From: Chloroflexi bacterium UBA5189
GTDB lineage: Bacteria; Chloroflexota; Limnocylindria; Limnocylindrales; CSP1-4
Direction: 5' to 3'
NCBI GenBank assembly: GCA_002413045.1
Contig: DHWF01000038.1
Location: 32,672-63,003, forward strand
Length of the DNA: 30,332 nt
The translations under genes were made by a program, and so were the position numbers. Shown here piece after piece: positions 1 to 7,338 of this stretch. The notes below the pieces were generated by a model. It worked only from the letters and a program-made list of their open reading frames with translations. It ran no database searches and was not told where the DNA came from. Within the stretch, counting starts at the first letter, position 1; each line of letters begins with the position of its first letter.

Positions 1-16
1 CCCCCCCCCCCCCCCC
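1..16. repeat. Homopolymer run of 16 C at window edge
   Basis: Sixteen consecutive C residues open the window. They would encode glycines in the truncated permease. A run this long at a terminus is more typical of a sequencing or assembly artefact (poly-G on the other strand) than of a natural permease N-terminus. Confidence 0.6.
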
Positions 17-51
17 GCCACTGGCTCGGCGTTGACCACGGCTGCCGTCAT
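1..51 (-). CDS. Second permease of nucleoside ABC importer, N-terminal fragment (partial)
   Basis: An ATG at 51-49 overlaps the TGA of the preceding permease (50-48) in an ATGA junction, and the frame stays open to the window edge for 17 codons: MTAAVVNAEPVA followed by five glycines. In Bmp-type nucleoside importers the ATPase gene is normally followed by two permease genes (NupP, then NupQ in Bacillus), so this is very probably the start of the second permease. Only the cytoplasmic N-terminus is visible, so identity rests on context and translational coupling, not on homology. The last five codons are a pure G-run that may be an artefact of the sequence end. Confidence 0.5.
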   Translation of the reverse strand, partial: MTAAVVNAEPVAGGGGG

Positions 52-1271
52 GGCGTCGTTGGGGTGGCGGGCGCGGTCGGCGTGGTCGCCGGCGTCGCCT
101 CGGGCTTGGCGCTGCCCTTGATCCGCCACATGCCACGGATCAGGCCGGGCGCGGCGACGAACATGATCACGAGCGCCATGATGAAGAACAGGAGGTCGAC
201 CGGAATCCCCGATTCGACGCCCATGAGCTTGCCGCCATTGGTCAGCGCTCCGAACAGCAGGGCCGCCAGGACCACGCCTCCGGGCCTGAGGCCCGCGAGC
301 AACGCAAGCGCGATCGCGTTGAAGCCGATGCCACCAGCCACGTCGAGTGAGAGCTGGCCGACGGTCCCGATGACGAGAAAGCCGCCCGCCATCCCCGCGA
401 GGGCACCGGAAATGGTCATCGCGAGCATCATCGAGCCGCCGGCGCTCATGCCCGCGTACCGGGCCGCCGTCAGGTTGAACCCCGACGCACGCAGCTCGAA
501 GCCCTTCGTCGTGCGGAACAGCAGCCACGAGCACAGCAACGCCATGACCAGGGCGACGACGAAGCCGAAGTCGAGCCGGATGCCCGGCAGGGTGATCAGC
601 TTCGGCACGTCGACGATCGGGGTGAGGACCTTGGAAACCGGCACGGTGCTTCCCGCAGCGCGCAGATCGGGAGACCGCAAGGCGAAGAACAGGACGAGGG
701 CGGAGACGTAGTTGAGCATGATCGTCGTGATGACCTCATGCGCTCCCGTACGCGCCTTGAGCAGGCCCGGAATGAAGCCCCAGAAGGCGCCCGCCGCGGT
801 CCCGGCTGCGATCGAGGCCACGAGGATCAGACCGGGCGGCATCTTGCCGGCGAGGCCGATCGCGGCGATGGTGGCGCCGAGGGCGCCGAGCCGGAGCTGG
901 CCGTCGCCGCCGATGTTGAACATGCCCGCGCGGAACGAGACGGCGACGCCCAGGCCGCAGAAGATGAGCGGCATGCTGGCCACGAGCGTCTCGGTGATGG
1001 GCCGGATCGCCGTCGCGATGTCCTTCGTGGCACCCGTCCGGAGGGCCGTCTGGATACGGGTGGGGTCGCCGAACGCGCCGGTGAGCATCGCACCGTAGGC
1101 CTTCGCCACGCCGCCGATCGCGCCGAGGATCGCGCCCGCCGGATCGGTCCCGATCTTCGACAGCTGGTCGAAGTCGGTGAGGACGATCACCACGCCGCCG
1201 AACAGGAGTGCCGTGATCACGGAGAGGACCGGGATCGCGGCCTGGCCGAGGAGGCGCCTAAGCGCTTTCAC
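48..1271 (-). CDS. Nucleoside/simple-sugar ABC transporter permease (NupP/YufP type)
   Basis: A 407-residue polytopic inner-membrane protein of the BPD_transp_2 permease family. It forms one half of the translocation channel for a BmpA-dependent nucleoside importer. Hydrophobic segments recur along the chain: residues about 12-34, 95-115, 130-165, 185-200, 230-250, 275-300 and 315-375. Between them lie family-typical stretches such as RAGMFNIGGDGQL (about 114-126), which resembles the conserved FNIG.EGQ motif of these permeases, and GFNAIALALLAG near 315. The C-terminal 15-20 residues are a low-complexity Pro/Ala/Thr tail. The start is GTG, overlapping the ATPase stop by 4 bases (GTGA). Its own TGA overlaps the ATG of the next permease, so three genes are translationally coupled. 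Nucleoside is the likely substrate because of the deaminase and phosphorylase encoded divergently; a simple sugar remains possible. Confidence 0.88.
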   Translation of the reverse strand: MKALRRLLGQAAIPVLSVITALLFGGVVIVLTDFDQLSKIGTDPAGAILGAIGGVAKAYGAMLTGAFGDPTRIQTALRTGATKDIATAIRPITETLVASMPLIFCGLGVAVSFRAGMFNIGGDGQLRLGALGATIAAIGLAGKMPPGLILVASIAAGTAAGAFWGFIPGLLKARTGAHEVITTIMLNYVSALVLFFALRSPDLRAAGSTVPVSKVLTPIVDVPKLITLPGIRLDFGFVVALVMALLCSWLLFRTTKGFELRASGFNLTAARYAGMSAGGSMMLAMTISGALAGMAGGFLVIGTVGQLSLDVAGGIGFNAIALALLAGLRPGGVVLAALLFGALTNGGKLMGVESGIPVDLLFFIMALVIMFVAAPGLIRGMWRIKGSAKPEATPATTPTAPATPTTP

Positions 1272-2794
1272 GCGGCCACTCCGCCACCGAACGAGGCGCC
1301 GCCCATGAGCAGCCCGAGGTTCTCGTAGGTCGCGTCGTCACCGGACAGGATGCCGACGATCCTGCCATCGAACATGACCGCGATCCGGTCACCGACCGCG
1401 AGGACCTCGTCGAGCTCGGTACTGACGATGAGGATCGCCGCGCCCGCGTCGCGCTGCTCGACGATCCGGCGGTGGATGTACTCGATGGAGCCGACGTCGA
1501 GGCCACGCGTCGGCTGGGCGGCAACGACGAGCTGGACCGGCACGGAAAACTCGCGCGCGACGACCACCTTCTGCTGGTTGCCGCCGGATAGCGAGCCAGC
1601 CATCGTGTCGATCGACGGCGTCCGGATGTCGAAGTCCTTGACGCCCTGGGCGGCCCGCGCGCGGACCGCCTTCAGATCGAGGATGCCCCGCTTGCTGTAC
1701 GGCGCCTTGTGGTAGCTGTCCAGGATGTAGTTCTCGGCGACGCTCATCGGGTTGATGAGCCCGTCCCGTCCGCGATCCTCGGGGATATGCGCGACGCCGA
1801 GGTCGGAGACATGTCGCGGGCTCGCCTTCTCCGTGTGCGTCCCACCGATCGTGATCGTTCCGGAGTCGACTGGTCGGAGGCCGGTGATCGCCTCGACGAG
1901 CTCGGTCTGGCCGTTGCCCTGGACGCCTGCGATTGCCACGATCTCCCCGGCGCGAACGTCAAGGTCGACGCCCTTGACCGCCATCTCCAGGCGGTCGTCG
2001 CGGACGTGCAGGGCCTCCATGTGGAGAATGACGTCGCCGGGCTTGGCGGGCCCCTTGGGCACGATCAGCTCGACGTCGCGGCCGACCATCAGGTTGGCCA
2101 GCTCCTGGCGCGTCGCGGTCTTCGGGTCGGCGCTGCCGGCCACCCGGCCGCGGCGCAGCACGACGATATCGTCGGCGACCTCGAGGACCTCGTTGAGCTT
2201 GTGGGTGATGAAGATCACCGTCGTGCCCGCCGCGGCCAGCGATCGAATGATCGAGTACAGCTCCTCGGTCTCATATGGGGTCAGGACGGCGCTCGGCTCG
2301 TCGAGCACCAGGATGTCGCTCTGCCGGTACAGCGCCTTGAGGATCTCGACCCGCTGGCGGACGCCGACGGGGAGCGTTTCTATCTTCGCATCGGGGTCGA
2401 CATCGAGCTTGTACTGCTCGGACAGCTCGACGATCCGCTTGCGCGCCTCGGCTCGGTTGAACGTGCCGAGGAAGTCCGTGACCGTCTCGGCCCCGAGGGC
2501 GACCGCCTCGACCACGGTGAACACCGGCACGAGCATGAAGTGCTGGTGGACCATCCCGACGCCGGCCTTGATGGCCGCGACCGGGTCGCCGAAGACTCGC
2601 TCCTCGCCGTCGATGAAGATCTGGCCCGAGTCCGGCTTGTACAGCCCGGACAGGATGTTCATGAGCGTGGTCTTGCCGGCACCGTTCTCGCCCAGCATCC
2701 CGAGCACCTTGCCTCGGTCTGCCGAGATCGAGATCTTGTCGTTGGCGAGCACGCCCGGGAACCGCTTCGTGATGTCGCGCAGCTCGAGCCGCAT
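1268..2794 (-). CDS. Nucleoside ABC transporter ATP-binding protein with two NBDs (NupO/YufO type)
   Basis: A 508-residue cytoplasmic ATPase with two fused nucleotide-binding domains, as in the RbsA/YufO family. The first NBD has a complete Walker A (GENGAGKTT, 35-43), a Q-loop region ending in VHQHF and Walker B LVLDEPSAVL. Its signature is degenerate (LPVGVRQRVEI). The second NBD has GNGQTE in place of a Walker A lysine motif and LVVAAQPTRGLD in place of Walker B, but a canonical LSGGNQQK signature. This complementary degeneracy is normal for the family and implies one hydrolytic site per dimeric pair. The ATG at 2794 is preceded by GAGG with an 8-base spacer. It is separated from the lipoprotein gene by 115 bases holding a hairpin, and overlaps the permease by 4 bases. 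Confidence 0.93.
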   Translation of the reverse strand: MRLELRDITKRFPGVLANDKISISADRGKVLGMLGENGAGKTTLMNILSGLYKPDSGQIFIDGEERVFGDPVAAIKAGVGMVHQHFMLVPVFTVVEAVALGAETVTDFLGTFNRAEARKRIVELSEQYKLDVDPDAKIETLPVGVRQRVEILKALYRQSDILVLDEPSAVLTPYETEELYSIIRSLAAAGTTVIFITHKLNEVLEVADDIVVLRRGRVAGSADPKTATRQELANLMVGRDVELIVPKGPAKPGDVILHMEALHVRDDRLEMAVKGVDLDVRAGEIVAIAGVQGNGQTELVEAITGLRPVDSGTITIGGTHTEKASPRHVSDLGVAHIPEDRGRDGLINPMSVAENYILDSYHKAPYSKRGILDLKAVRARAAQGVKDFDIRTPSIDTMAGSLSGGNQQKVVVAREFSVPVQLVVAAQPTRGLDVGSIEYIHRRIVEQRDAGAAILIVSTELDEVLAVGDRIAVMFDGRIVGILSGDDATYENLGLLMGGASFGGGVAA

Positions 2795-2835
2795 TCGGTG
2801 TGCCTCGAGAAGTGGCTGCGTGGAGGGGAAGTGAG

Positions 2836-2870
2836 ACCGCCCCCGGTCCGCGGTGCGGGCCGGGGGCGGT
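2836..2870 (-). terminator. Intercistronic hairpin between bmpA and the ATPase gene
   Basis: A perfect 11-bp inverted repeat (2836-2846 with 2860-2870) closes a 13-base loop. It lies 39 bases after the bmpA stop and 41 bases before the ATPase start. The RNA downstream of the stem is C-rich rather than U-rich, so a full intrinsic terminator is unlikely. The usual role at this place is partial termination or 3'-end protection, giving more binding protein than membrane components. The role is inference; the inverted repeat is seen directly. Confidence 0.6.
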
Positions 2871-2909
2871 CGATTGGGTTCTGGGTGGAAGGTTTTTGCT
2901 ACTCGGTGA

Positions 2910-4118
2910 CTAGCAGCCGCGTCCGAGGAAGCTGCAGACCGTCACGCTGCCGTCGGAGAGCTTCCCCTGCAGCGCGGTGATCTCGGCCTTGAGGGTCGCG
3001 GGGATCTGGCTGTCGAAGTCGTGGAACGGAGCAATGAGCACGCCATTGTTGGCGAGCGTGCCGGAGTAGTCCGTGCCGCCGAGGTACCCAGCTTCGACGT
3101 GATTGAAGAAGTCGAGCACGGAGACGTCGATCGCCTTCTCAGCCGAGGTCAGCAGGGACGCATTGGTCGGCGGGCCGATGCTGATCCACTGGTCGGAGTC
3201 GACGCCGATCGACCAGTAGCCACCCTCCTGGGCCGCCTTGATCGAGCCGTTGCCCGTCGCGCCGGCCACCGGATGGATGATGTCGACGCCCTGGTCGTGG
3301 AACGTCTTGGCGAGCTGCTCACCCTTGGCGGGGTCGCCCCAGGTGTCGTTGCCGCCGCTGCCGCCCACGAACGTGCCGGTCGTGGTCGGATCCTTGAGGG
3401 AGCCGTCCCAACCGAGCAGGGTGACCTTGGTCGCAGGAGTCTTCTGCTGGTTGTAGTACTGGATGCCGGCATACAGGCCGTCCATGTAGCGGGTGACGCC
3501 CGGGAAGGCGAGGCCGCCGTAGGTGCCGATCTTGCCGGACTTGGTCCAGCCAGCGGCCAGGTAGCCCGCGAGCATCGCGGCCTGGTCGACCTGGTAGTCG
3601 AGGCCCGTGAAGTTGGCCGGCTGCGGGGTGTCGTCCGCGTTGCCGCAGACGAAGTCGGGACCGCACTTGTTCCAGGCCGTGTCGACCTGCGCGAACGCGA
3701 TGGTCGGGTTGGCCGCCGCGGCCGCCGCGGTCGCGGTGCCCTGGTTGAAGCCGACCGTCACGATGGCCGTGCAGCCCTGGTCGAGCAGGGTCTGGATGTT
3801 GTTGGCGTAGTCGGTCGAGCCCTTGGCCTCGCTGAAGTGGGTCGTGAAGCCAGCCGTGCCGGCGTCATCGAGGCCCTTCTTCGCGAGGTCGTTGAAGCCC
3901 TTGTCACCGAGACCACCGGTGTCGAATGCCACGCAGGCAACCGTCTTCATCGCCACTGCCGACGGGGCAGCGGTCGCCGGGGTCGTCGTGGCCGCAGGGC
4001 CCTGGGTCGCCGGTGCCGTCGTCGCCGTGCCCGGGCCGCAGGCCGCGAAGATGATGGCCGCCGAGGCGCCGAGCCCAAGCAGCCGCTTGGAGATCGTCAA
4101 CTGTTGCTCCTCCTCCAT
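2910..4118 (-). CDS. BmpA-family nucleoside-binding lipoprotein
   Basis: A 402-residue substrate-binding lipoprotein of the Bmp/Med family (PF02608 type), which captures nucleosides outside the membrane and delivers them to the permeases. The N-terminus is a lipoprotein signal peptide: basic SKR, hydrophobic LLGLGASAAIIFAA, then Cys27, followed by a Thr/Ala/Pro linker. The mature domain opens with VACVAFDTGGLGDKGFND, matching the family's D-x-GG-x-xD-x-GFN motif. It also contains GCTAIVTVGFNQG, the repeated-domain signature GYLAAGWTKSGKIGTYGG, and VDIIHPVAGATGNG. I chose the ATG at 4118 because GGAG sits 4 bases upstream and the signal peptide begins there. The frame extends 27 codons upstream without lipoprotein character. 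It ends with a Cys-rich CSFLGRGC tail. It heads the importer operon and is divergent from the CoA-binding gene. Confidence 0.92.
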   Translation of the reverse strand: MEEEQQLTISKRLLGLGASAAIIFAACGPGTATTAPATQGPAATTTPATAAPSAVAMKTVACVAFDTGGLGDKGFNDLAKKGLDDAGTAGFTTHFSEAKGSTDYANNIQTLLDQGCTAIVTVGFNQGTATAAAAAANPTIAFAQVDTAWNKCGPDFVCGNADDTPQPANFTGLDYQVDQAAMLAGYLAAGWTKSGKIGTYGGLAFPGVTRYMDGLYAGIQYYNQQKTPATKVTLLGWDGSLKDPTTTGTFVGGSGGNDTWGDPAKGEQLAKTFHDQGVDIIHPVAGATGNGSIKAAQEGGYWSIGVDSDQWISIGPPTNASLLTSAEKAIDVSVLDFFNHVEAGYLGGTDYSGTLANNGVLIAPFHDFDSQIPATLKAEITALQGKLSDGSVTVCSFLGRGC

Positions 4119-4157
4119 GAAACTCCGGCCCTCCATGGAACGCCGGTCGTGCGGGGC

Positions 4158-4163
4158 AGGATA
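4158..4163 (-). promoter_or_regulatory. Putative -10 element of bmpA
   Basis: TATCCT on the minus strand would place a transcription start near 4151, giving a leader of about 33 bases that carries the GGAG ribosome-binding site of bmpA. No clear -35 was seen. It overlaps the -10 of the divergent gene by two bases. Confidence 0.35.
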
Positions 4164-4167
4164 CGCT
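4162..4167 (+). promoter_or_regulatory. Putative -10 element, leaderless start of the CoA-binding gene
   Basis: TACGCT (TANNNT) ends 7 bases before the A of the ATG at 4174, and no Shine-Dalgarno precedes that ATG. This fits a leaderless transcript beginning at the start codon, as seen for other operon-leading genes in the window. No -35 was recognised. Confidence 0.4.
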
Positions 4168-4173
4168 AGCCCG

Positions 4174-4698
4174 ATGGACGGCGTCGATGGTCTCCGCATG
4201 CTCGAATCGGACTCCGACGCCCGCCGCCGGGAGCGCCGCGACTGGACCGCGGAGCTGCTAGATCTCGAGGCGGGACGGATCGGCGTGCCGGTGCTCGATC
4301 GCGATCAGATCCGGGCGCTGCTCACGACGCGGCCGCGCATCGCCATCGTCGGCGCCTCGGCCAACCCGACGCGACCCTCGCACGGCGTGCTGGTCGACCT
4401 CGTCGGGCTCGGCTACGACGTCGTGCCGGTGAACCCCGGTGTTGCCGAGGTCGCCGGGCTCGCCTGCTACCCGACGCTCGCCGACGCCGTTGCCGCGACG
4501 GGGCCGGTCGACATCGTCGACGTGTTCCGCCTGCCGCCCGCGTGCCCGGGGCATGCCCGGGAGGCCGTCGTGATCGGTGCCCATTGCCTGTGGCTGCAGC
4601 TCGGGATCGCCAGCCGCGAGGCCGGCCAGATCGCCCACGCCGGTGGCCTCTCGGTCGTGATGAACCGGTGCCTCGCCGTCGAGGCCGCGCGCCTGTGA
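4174..4698 (+). CDS. CoA-binding domain protein (YccU-like)
   Basis: A 174-residue cytosolic protein made mainly of a single Rossmann-type CoA_binding domain (succinyl-CoA-synthetase alpha-like fold). Visible family features are RIAIVGASANPTRPS (about 55-69), GYDVVPVNPG (80-89), YPTLADAV, VDIVDVFR (112-119), WLQLGIAS (140-147) and the C-terminal VVMNRCLAVE. The 50-residue N-terminus is a charged extension. Proteins of this family bind CoA or a nucleotide, and no catalytic reaction can be assigned from sequence. The start at 4174 is favoured by the -10 element just upstream; ATG 4198 is an alternative. It leads the five-gene rightward operon, and its TGA overlaps the GTG of the deaminase gene. 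Its contribution to nucleoside use is unknown. Confidence 0.85.
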   Translation: MDGVDGLRMLESDSDARRRERRDWTAELLDLEAGRIGVPVLDRDQIRALLTTRPRIAIVGASANPTRPSHGVLVDLVGLGYDVVPVNPGVAEVAGLACYPTLADAVAATGPVDIVDVFRLPPACPGHAREAVVIGAHCLWLQLGIASREAGQIAHAGGLSVVMNRCLAVEAARL

Positions 4699-5678
4699 CC
4701 GAGGCGGCGATCCGCCCAACCGCCGCGCCCTTCCGCGCCGACGGCGCGTTTGCGCTTCGCATGGCGACGCTCGGCGCGACCGTCGGACCGGCCGTCGAGG
4801 CGGAGATCCGGACACTCCTCGCAGAAGCCGGCACGGATCCGCTCGACGCGAGCGTAATTCCCGCCTCCGACGCGGCGGAGCTGGTCGTCCGCCACGATCT
4901 TGCCTCGGTGGACGAGCTGGCCCTCCTCGCCCTTCCGATCGCGGGCGAGCTCGCGCGGCCTTCGATCTCCGGGTATCGCGTCGCGGCCGTGGGGGTCGAG
5001 GCCGAGACCGGCGCCCTCGTCCTCGGGGGCAACCTCGAGTTTCCCGGAAACGACCTCGGCACGACGATCCACGCCGAGGGGTTCGTCGCGCTCCGCGCAC
5101 GGCGACGCGGGGCGCACCTCGGGACGCTGGCCGTCCGCGAGGCGCATCCGTGCGCCCATTGCCGGCAGACGCTGTCGGAGGCCGCCGGCGCCGATTCGCT
5201 CAGGATCATCGACCCACTCGGGCATGTGCTCACGCTCGCCGCCCTCTACCCGTGGGCATTCACGCCCGCGGCGCTGGGCGTTGATGCCGATTCGCCGGCC
5301 CGGCTCCCCTGGCCGGATCTTGCCTTCGTCGGCGCAGAGCCACCTGTCACCATCGCGGCCGAGCTGCTCGATCTCGGGCGGCGCGCGCATGCCCCGTACT
5401 CAGGCTCGCCCAGCGCCGCGGTCCTGGCGGTGCGACCAACCGGCACATTCGGCGCCGGCTGCGTCGAGAGCGTCGCGTTCAACCCGTCCATCGGTGCGCT
5501 GCAGGCCGCGCTCGTCGAGCTCGCCGCGGTGCGCATCGATCCGAGCACGATCGCCGAAGGCTGGCTCGCGAAGTTGGACGGAGGGGCCGTCGACCCGGAG
5601 CCCGGGTTCCGGGCCCTGCTGCGTGCGGTCGCTCCCGAAGCGAGCGCGAACGTCGTCCGCTGGCGCGCGCACGGGTAG
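4695..5678 (+). CDS. cdd: Cytidine deaminase, E. coli-type two-domain form
   Basis: A 327-residue enzyme hydrolysing cytidine or deoxycytidine to uridine or deoxyuridine plus ammonia. The catalytic domain has GGNLEFPG (111-118) for nucleoside binding, HAE (His126, Glu128) and PCAHCRQ with zinc ligands Cys153 and Cys156. A second domain (from about residue 225) retains the fold (APYSGSPSAAVL, VESVAFNPSIGALQAALVEL) but has lost the zinc ligands. That is the arrangement of the E. coli-type homodimeric enzyme (294 residues) rather than the short tetrameric Bacillus form. The start is GTG 4695, overlapping the upstream TGA (GTGA); the longer open frame upstream belongs to the other strand's shadow. 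It sits between the CoA-binding gene and an unknown gene 16 bases downstream, and supplies the deamination step for imported pyrimidine nucleosides. Confidence 0.92.
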   Translation: MTEAAIRPTAAPFRADGAFALRMATLGATVGPAVEAEIRTLLAEAGTDPLDASVIPASDAAELVVRHDLASVDELALLALPIAGELARPSISGYRVAAVGVEAETGALVLGGNLEFPGNDLGTTIHAEGFVALRARRRGAHLGTLAVREAHPCAHCRQTLSEAAGADSLRIIDPLGHVLTLAALYPWAFTPAALGVDADSPARLPWPDLAFVGAEPPVTIAAELLDLGRRAHAPYSGSPSAAVLAVRPTGTFGAGCVESVAFNPSIGALQAALVELAAVRIDPSTIAEGWLAKLDGGAVDPEPGFRALLRAVAPEASANVVRWRAHG

Positions 5679-5694
5679 CGGAGGCGCTCGCGGG

Positions 5695-6450
5695 ATGGTC
5701 GATCGGTCGAACTGGTGGACATCGCTGCCGCCACGTGCATCGGCGAATCTCGCCGACGTCTGGATCCCTGTCGGACTCCCGGGGTTTGCGGGCCAGGACA
5801 AGGCCCGCCGGGCGGCGCGCCTCGACGACCGTTTCGGCGCCGACGGCTGGCGGCTTGCGCACGTCGTGCGCGGCGCGCTGGTCTCCCCTGCCGTGGCGAT
5901 CGAGGAGTACGAGCAGTCCTACCGGGCGTTCCTGCGGGCCAACCGGCCGCTCGTCGCGTTCCTCGCCGAGGCCTGCGGCAACGTCTACGACGAAGCCGTC
6001 GCCAACGCCTGGGACAACGACTACGCGCAGCCGCACACCGTGTCGAACCACTACCAGGACATCTCGGTCCGGCGAGTGATCGCGGAGCTCGCGGACGACC
6101 TCGACTGGCCGGAGGTCTCCCCCACCGAGCCCGGCGAGGCGGACCTGCTCGACCTGGGGACCGGCCGCCGCGAGCGCGTGCCGCGCGCCTACGGGTTCCG
6201 CGGCGACGGGCTGCTCCAGATCCGCGAGCCGGACTCGCCCGGGTTCGCGCTGTCGCCCGCCGTCGTACCGGTCCACGACCCGGCGCTGATCACGACCCTG
6301 CCCGGCCGGCTCGAGTGGTACCACGTGGAGGGCTGCGGCCACCTCTCGGTCGAGGCGTTCTGGCAGATGAGCAAGGTCGTCGAGGTGCGCTACGACCGGT
6401 TCCTCGCATCGGGCACCCAGCGCGCTGACCCGCTCGGCGACGGCGCCTGA
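5695..6450 (+). CDS. Conserved-looking hypothetical protein of the nucleoside operon, 251 aa
   Basis: I do not recognise this family. The ATG at 5695 is preceded by GGAGG (5680-5684) with a 10-base spacer, and the frame ends just before the kinase gene. The protein appears soluble: no signal peptide and no membrane segment. It is rich in Trp, Tyr, His, Asp and Glu. Striking stretches are WIPVGLPGFAGQDKARRAARLD (from about residue 23), YDEAVANAWDNDYAQPHTVSNHYQDISVRR (about 98-127), LLQIREPDSPGFALSPAVVPVHDP (about 172-195) and GCGHLSVEAFWQMSK (about 211-225). The density of His and acidic residues in these stretches would suit a metal- or nucleotide-binding enzyme, but that is only inference. 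Position between cdd and a sugar or nucleoside kinase implies a role in nucleoside or pentose use. It is clearly a gene: strong ribosome-binding site, tight spacing, high-GC codon bias. Confidence 0.8.
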   Translation: MVDRSNWWTSLPPRASANLADVWIPVGLPGFAGQDKARRAARLDDRFGADGWRLAHVVRGALVSPAVAIEEYEQSYRAFLRANRPLVAFLAEACGNVYDEAVANAWDNDYAQPHTVSNHYQDISVRRVIAELADDLDWPEVSPTEPGEADLLDLGTGRRERVPRAYGFRGDGLLQIREPDSPGFALSPAVVPVHDPALITTLPGRLEWYHVEGCGHLSVEAFWQMSKVVEVRYDRFLASGTQRADPLGDGA

Positions 6451-6452
6451 CC

Positions 6453-7316
6453 TTGGTGGGCGCGGGCGACACGCTCCTCCTCGGCACGATCAGCCTCGAC
6501 CATTACCTCGCCACGGGTGACGTCCTGCCGGGAGGCGGCGTCCTCAACATGGCCTGGCACTGGCGGCGGCTCGAGCGCGAGTTCCAGCTGCTGACGCGGA
6601 TCGGGACGGAGGACGGCCAGCCGATCGAGGCATTCCTGGCCCGGCACGGGATCGCCGCCGCCGCCCCTGAGCAGCTCGCGGCGCCCGGTCAATCGTCCAC
6701 GATCGACATCGAGATCCTGCCGGATCGGCAGCCGCACATGGACCGCTTCGTGGACGGCGTGTGGGCGGACTATCGCCTGTCCCAGAAGGAACGGTTCCTG
6801 CTTGCGCGGGCGAAGCACCTGCACGCGGTCCTGGTCGAGGGCGCGATCGCCGAGGTCGAGCGCCTCGGCGACTCGGGTGCGCTGGCGCACGTCCCGGTCT
6901 CGGCCGACTTCCTCGGGTTCCGGCACTACACGGTCGAGCGGCTGGCGCAGACGATGCGCACCGTCGACGTCGGCTTCATCGGCTGGGCGGGTGCCGAGGA
7001 CGACCCGACCGTCGCCGGCTTCCGCGACGTCGCCTTCGACCTGCGGCGGGTGCTGGTCGTCACGATGGGCGCCCGGGCCGTGCGGATCTTCGACGGGCGC
7101 ACTGCCACGACCCCGCCGGAGCAGCGAGATCGGCGGTACCCGGTCACGCCGGTCGAGGTCGCCGGGACGACCCTGGGCTGCGGCGACGCATTCATCGCCT
7201 GGTTCCTCGATGCGTGGTGGCGCACGAATGACCTCGACGCCGCAGTCGAACGCGGCATGATGGGCGGCGCGATGGCCAGGGCCTGGCAGCGCCCGCTCGC
7301 CGACGACGCCTACTAG
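6453..7316 (+). CDS. PfkB-family carbohydrate/nucleoside kinase (FrlD-like)
   Basis: A 287-residue ribokinase-fold kinase expected to phosphorylate a sugar or nucleoside with ATP. The N-terminal substrate motif is PGGGVLNMAWHWRRL (26-40). The C-terminal PfkB signature reads TTLGCGDAFIAWFL (239-252), with the catalytic base Asp245 kept. The usual DTxGAGD is altered at two places: the leading Asp is Thr239 and the Ala is Cys243. The middle section (VWADYRLS, then AKHLHAVLVEGA, then VSADFLG) recalls fructoselysine 6-kinase (FrlD) more than ribokinase from memory. Overall identity is unverified. In this locus a ribose, deoxyribose, nucleoside or pseudouridine substrate is plausible. The start is uncertain: TTG at 6453 or GTG at 6456, two bases after the upstream stop, with no clear Shine-Dalgarno. 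Confidence 0.82.
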   Translation: MVGAGDTLLLGTISLDHYLATGDVLPGGGVLNMAWHWRRLEREFQLLTRIGTEDGQPIEAFLARHGIAAAAPEQLAAPGQSSTIDIEILPDRQPHMDRFVDGVWADYRLSQKERFLLARAKHLHAVLVEGAIAEVERLGDSGALAHVPVSADFLGFRHYTVERLAQTMRTVDVGFIGWAGAEDDPTVAGFRDVAFDLRRVLVVTMGARAVRIFDGRTATTPPEQRDRRYPVTPVEVAGTTLGCGDAFIAWFLDAWWRTNDLDAAVERGMMGGAMARAWQRPLADDAY

Positions 7317-7338
7317 CCGACCCCACGAGGAGATCCCG

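Noticed and set aside
4119..4199. Upstream extension of the BmpA lipoprotein frame by 27 codons
   Set aside because: It would overlap the divergent gene start, and the GGAG site and signal peptide both point to ATG 4118.
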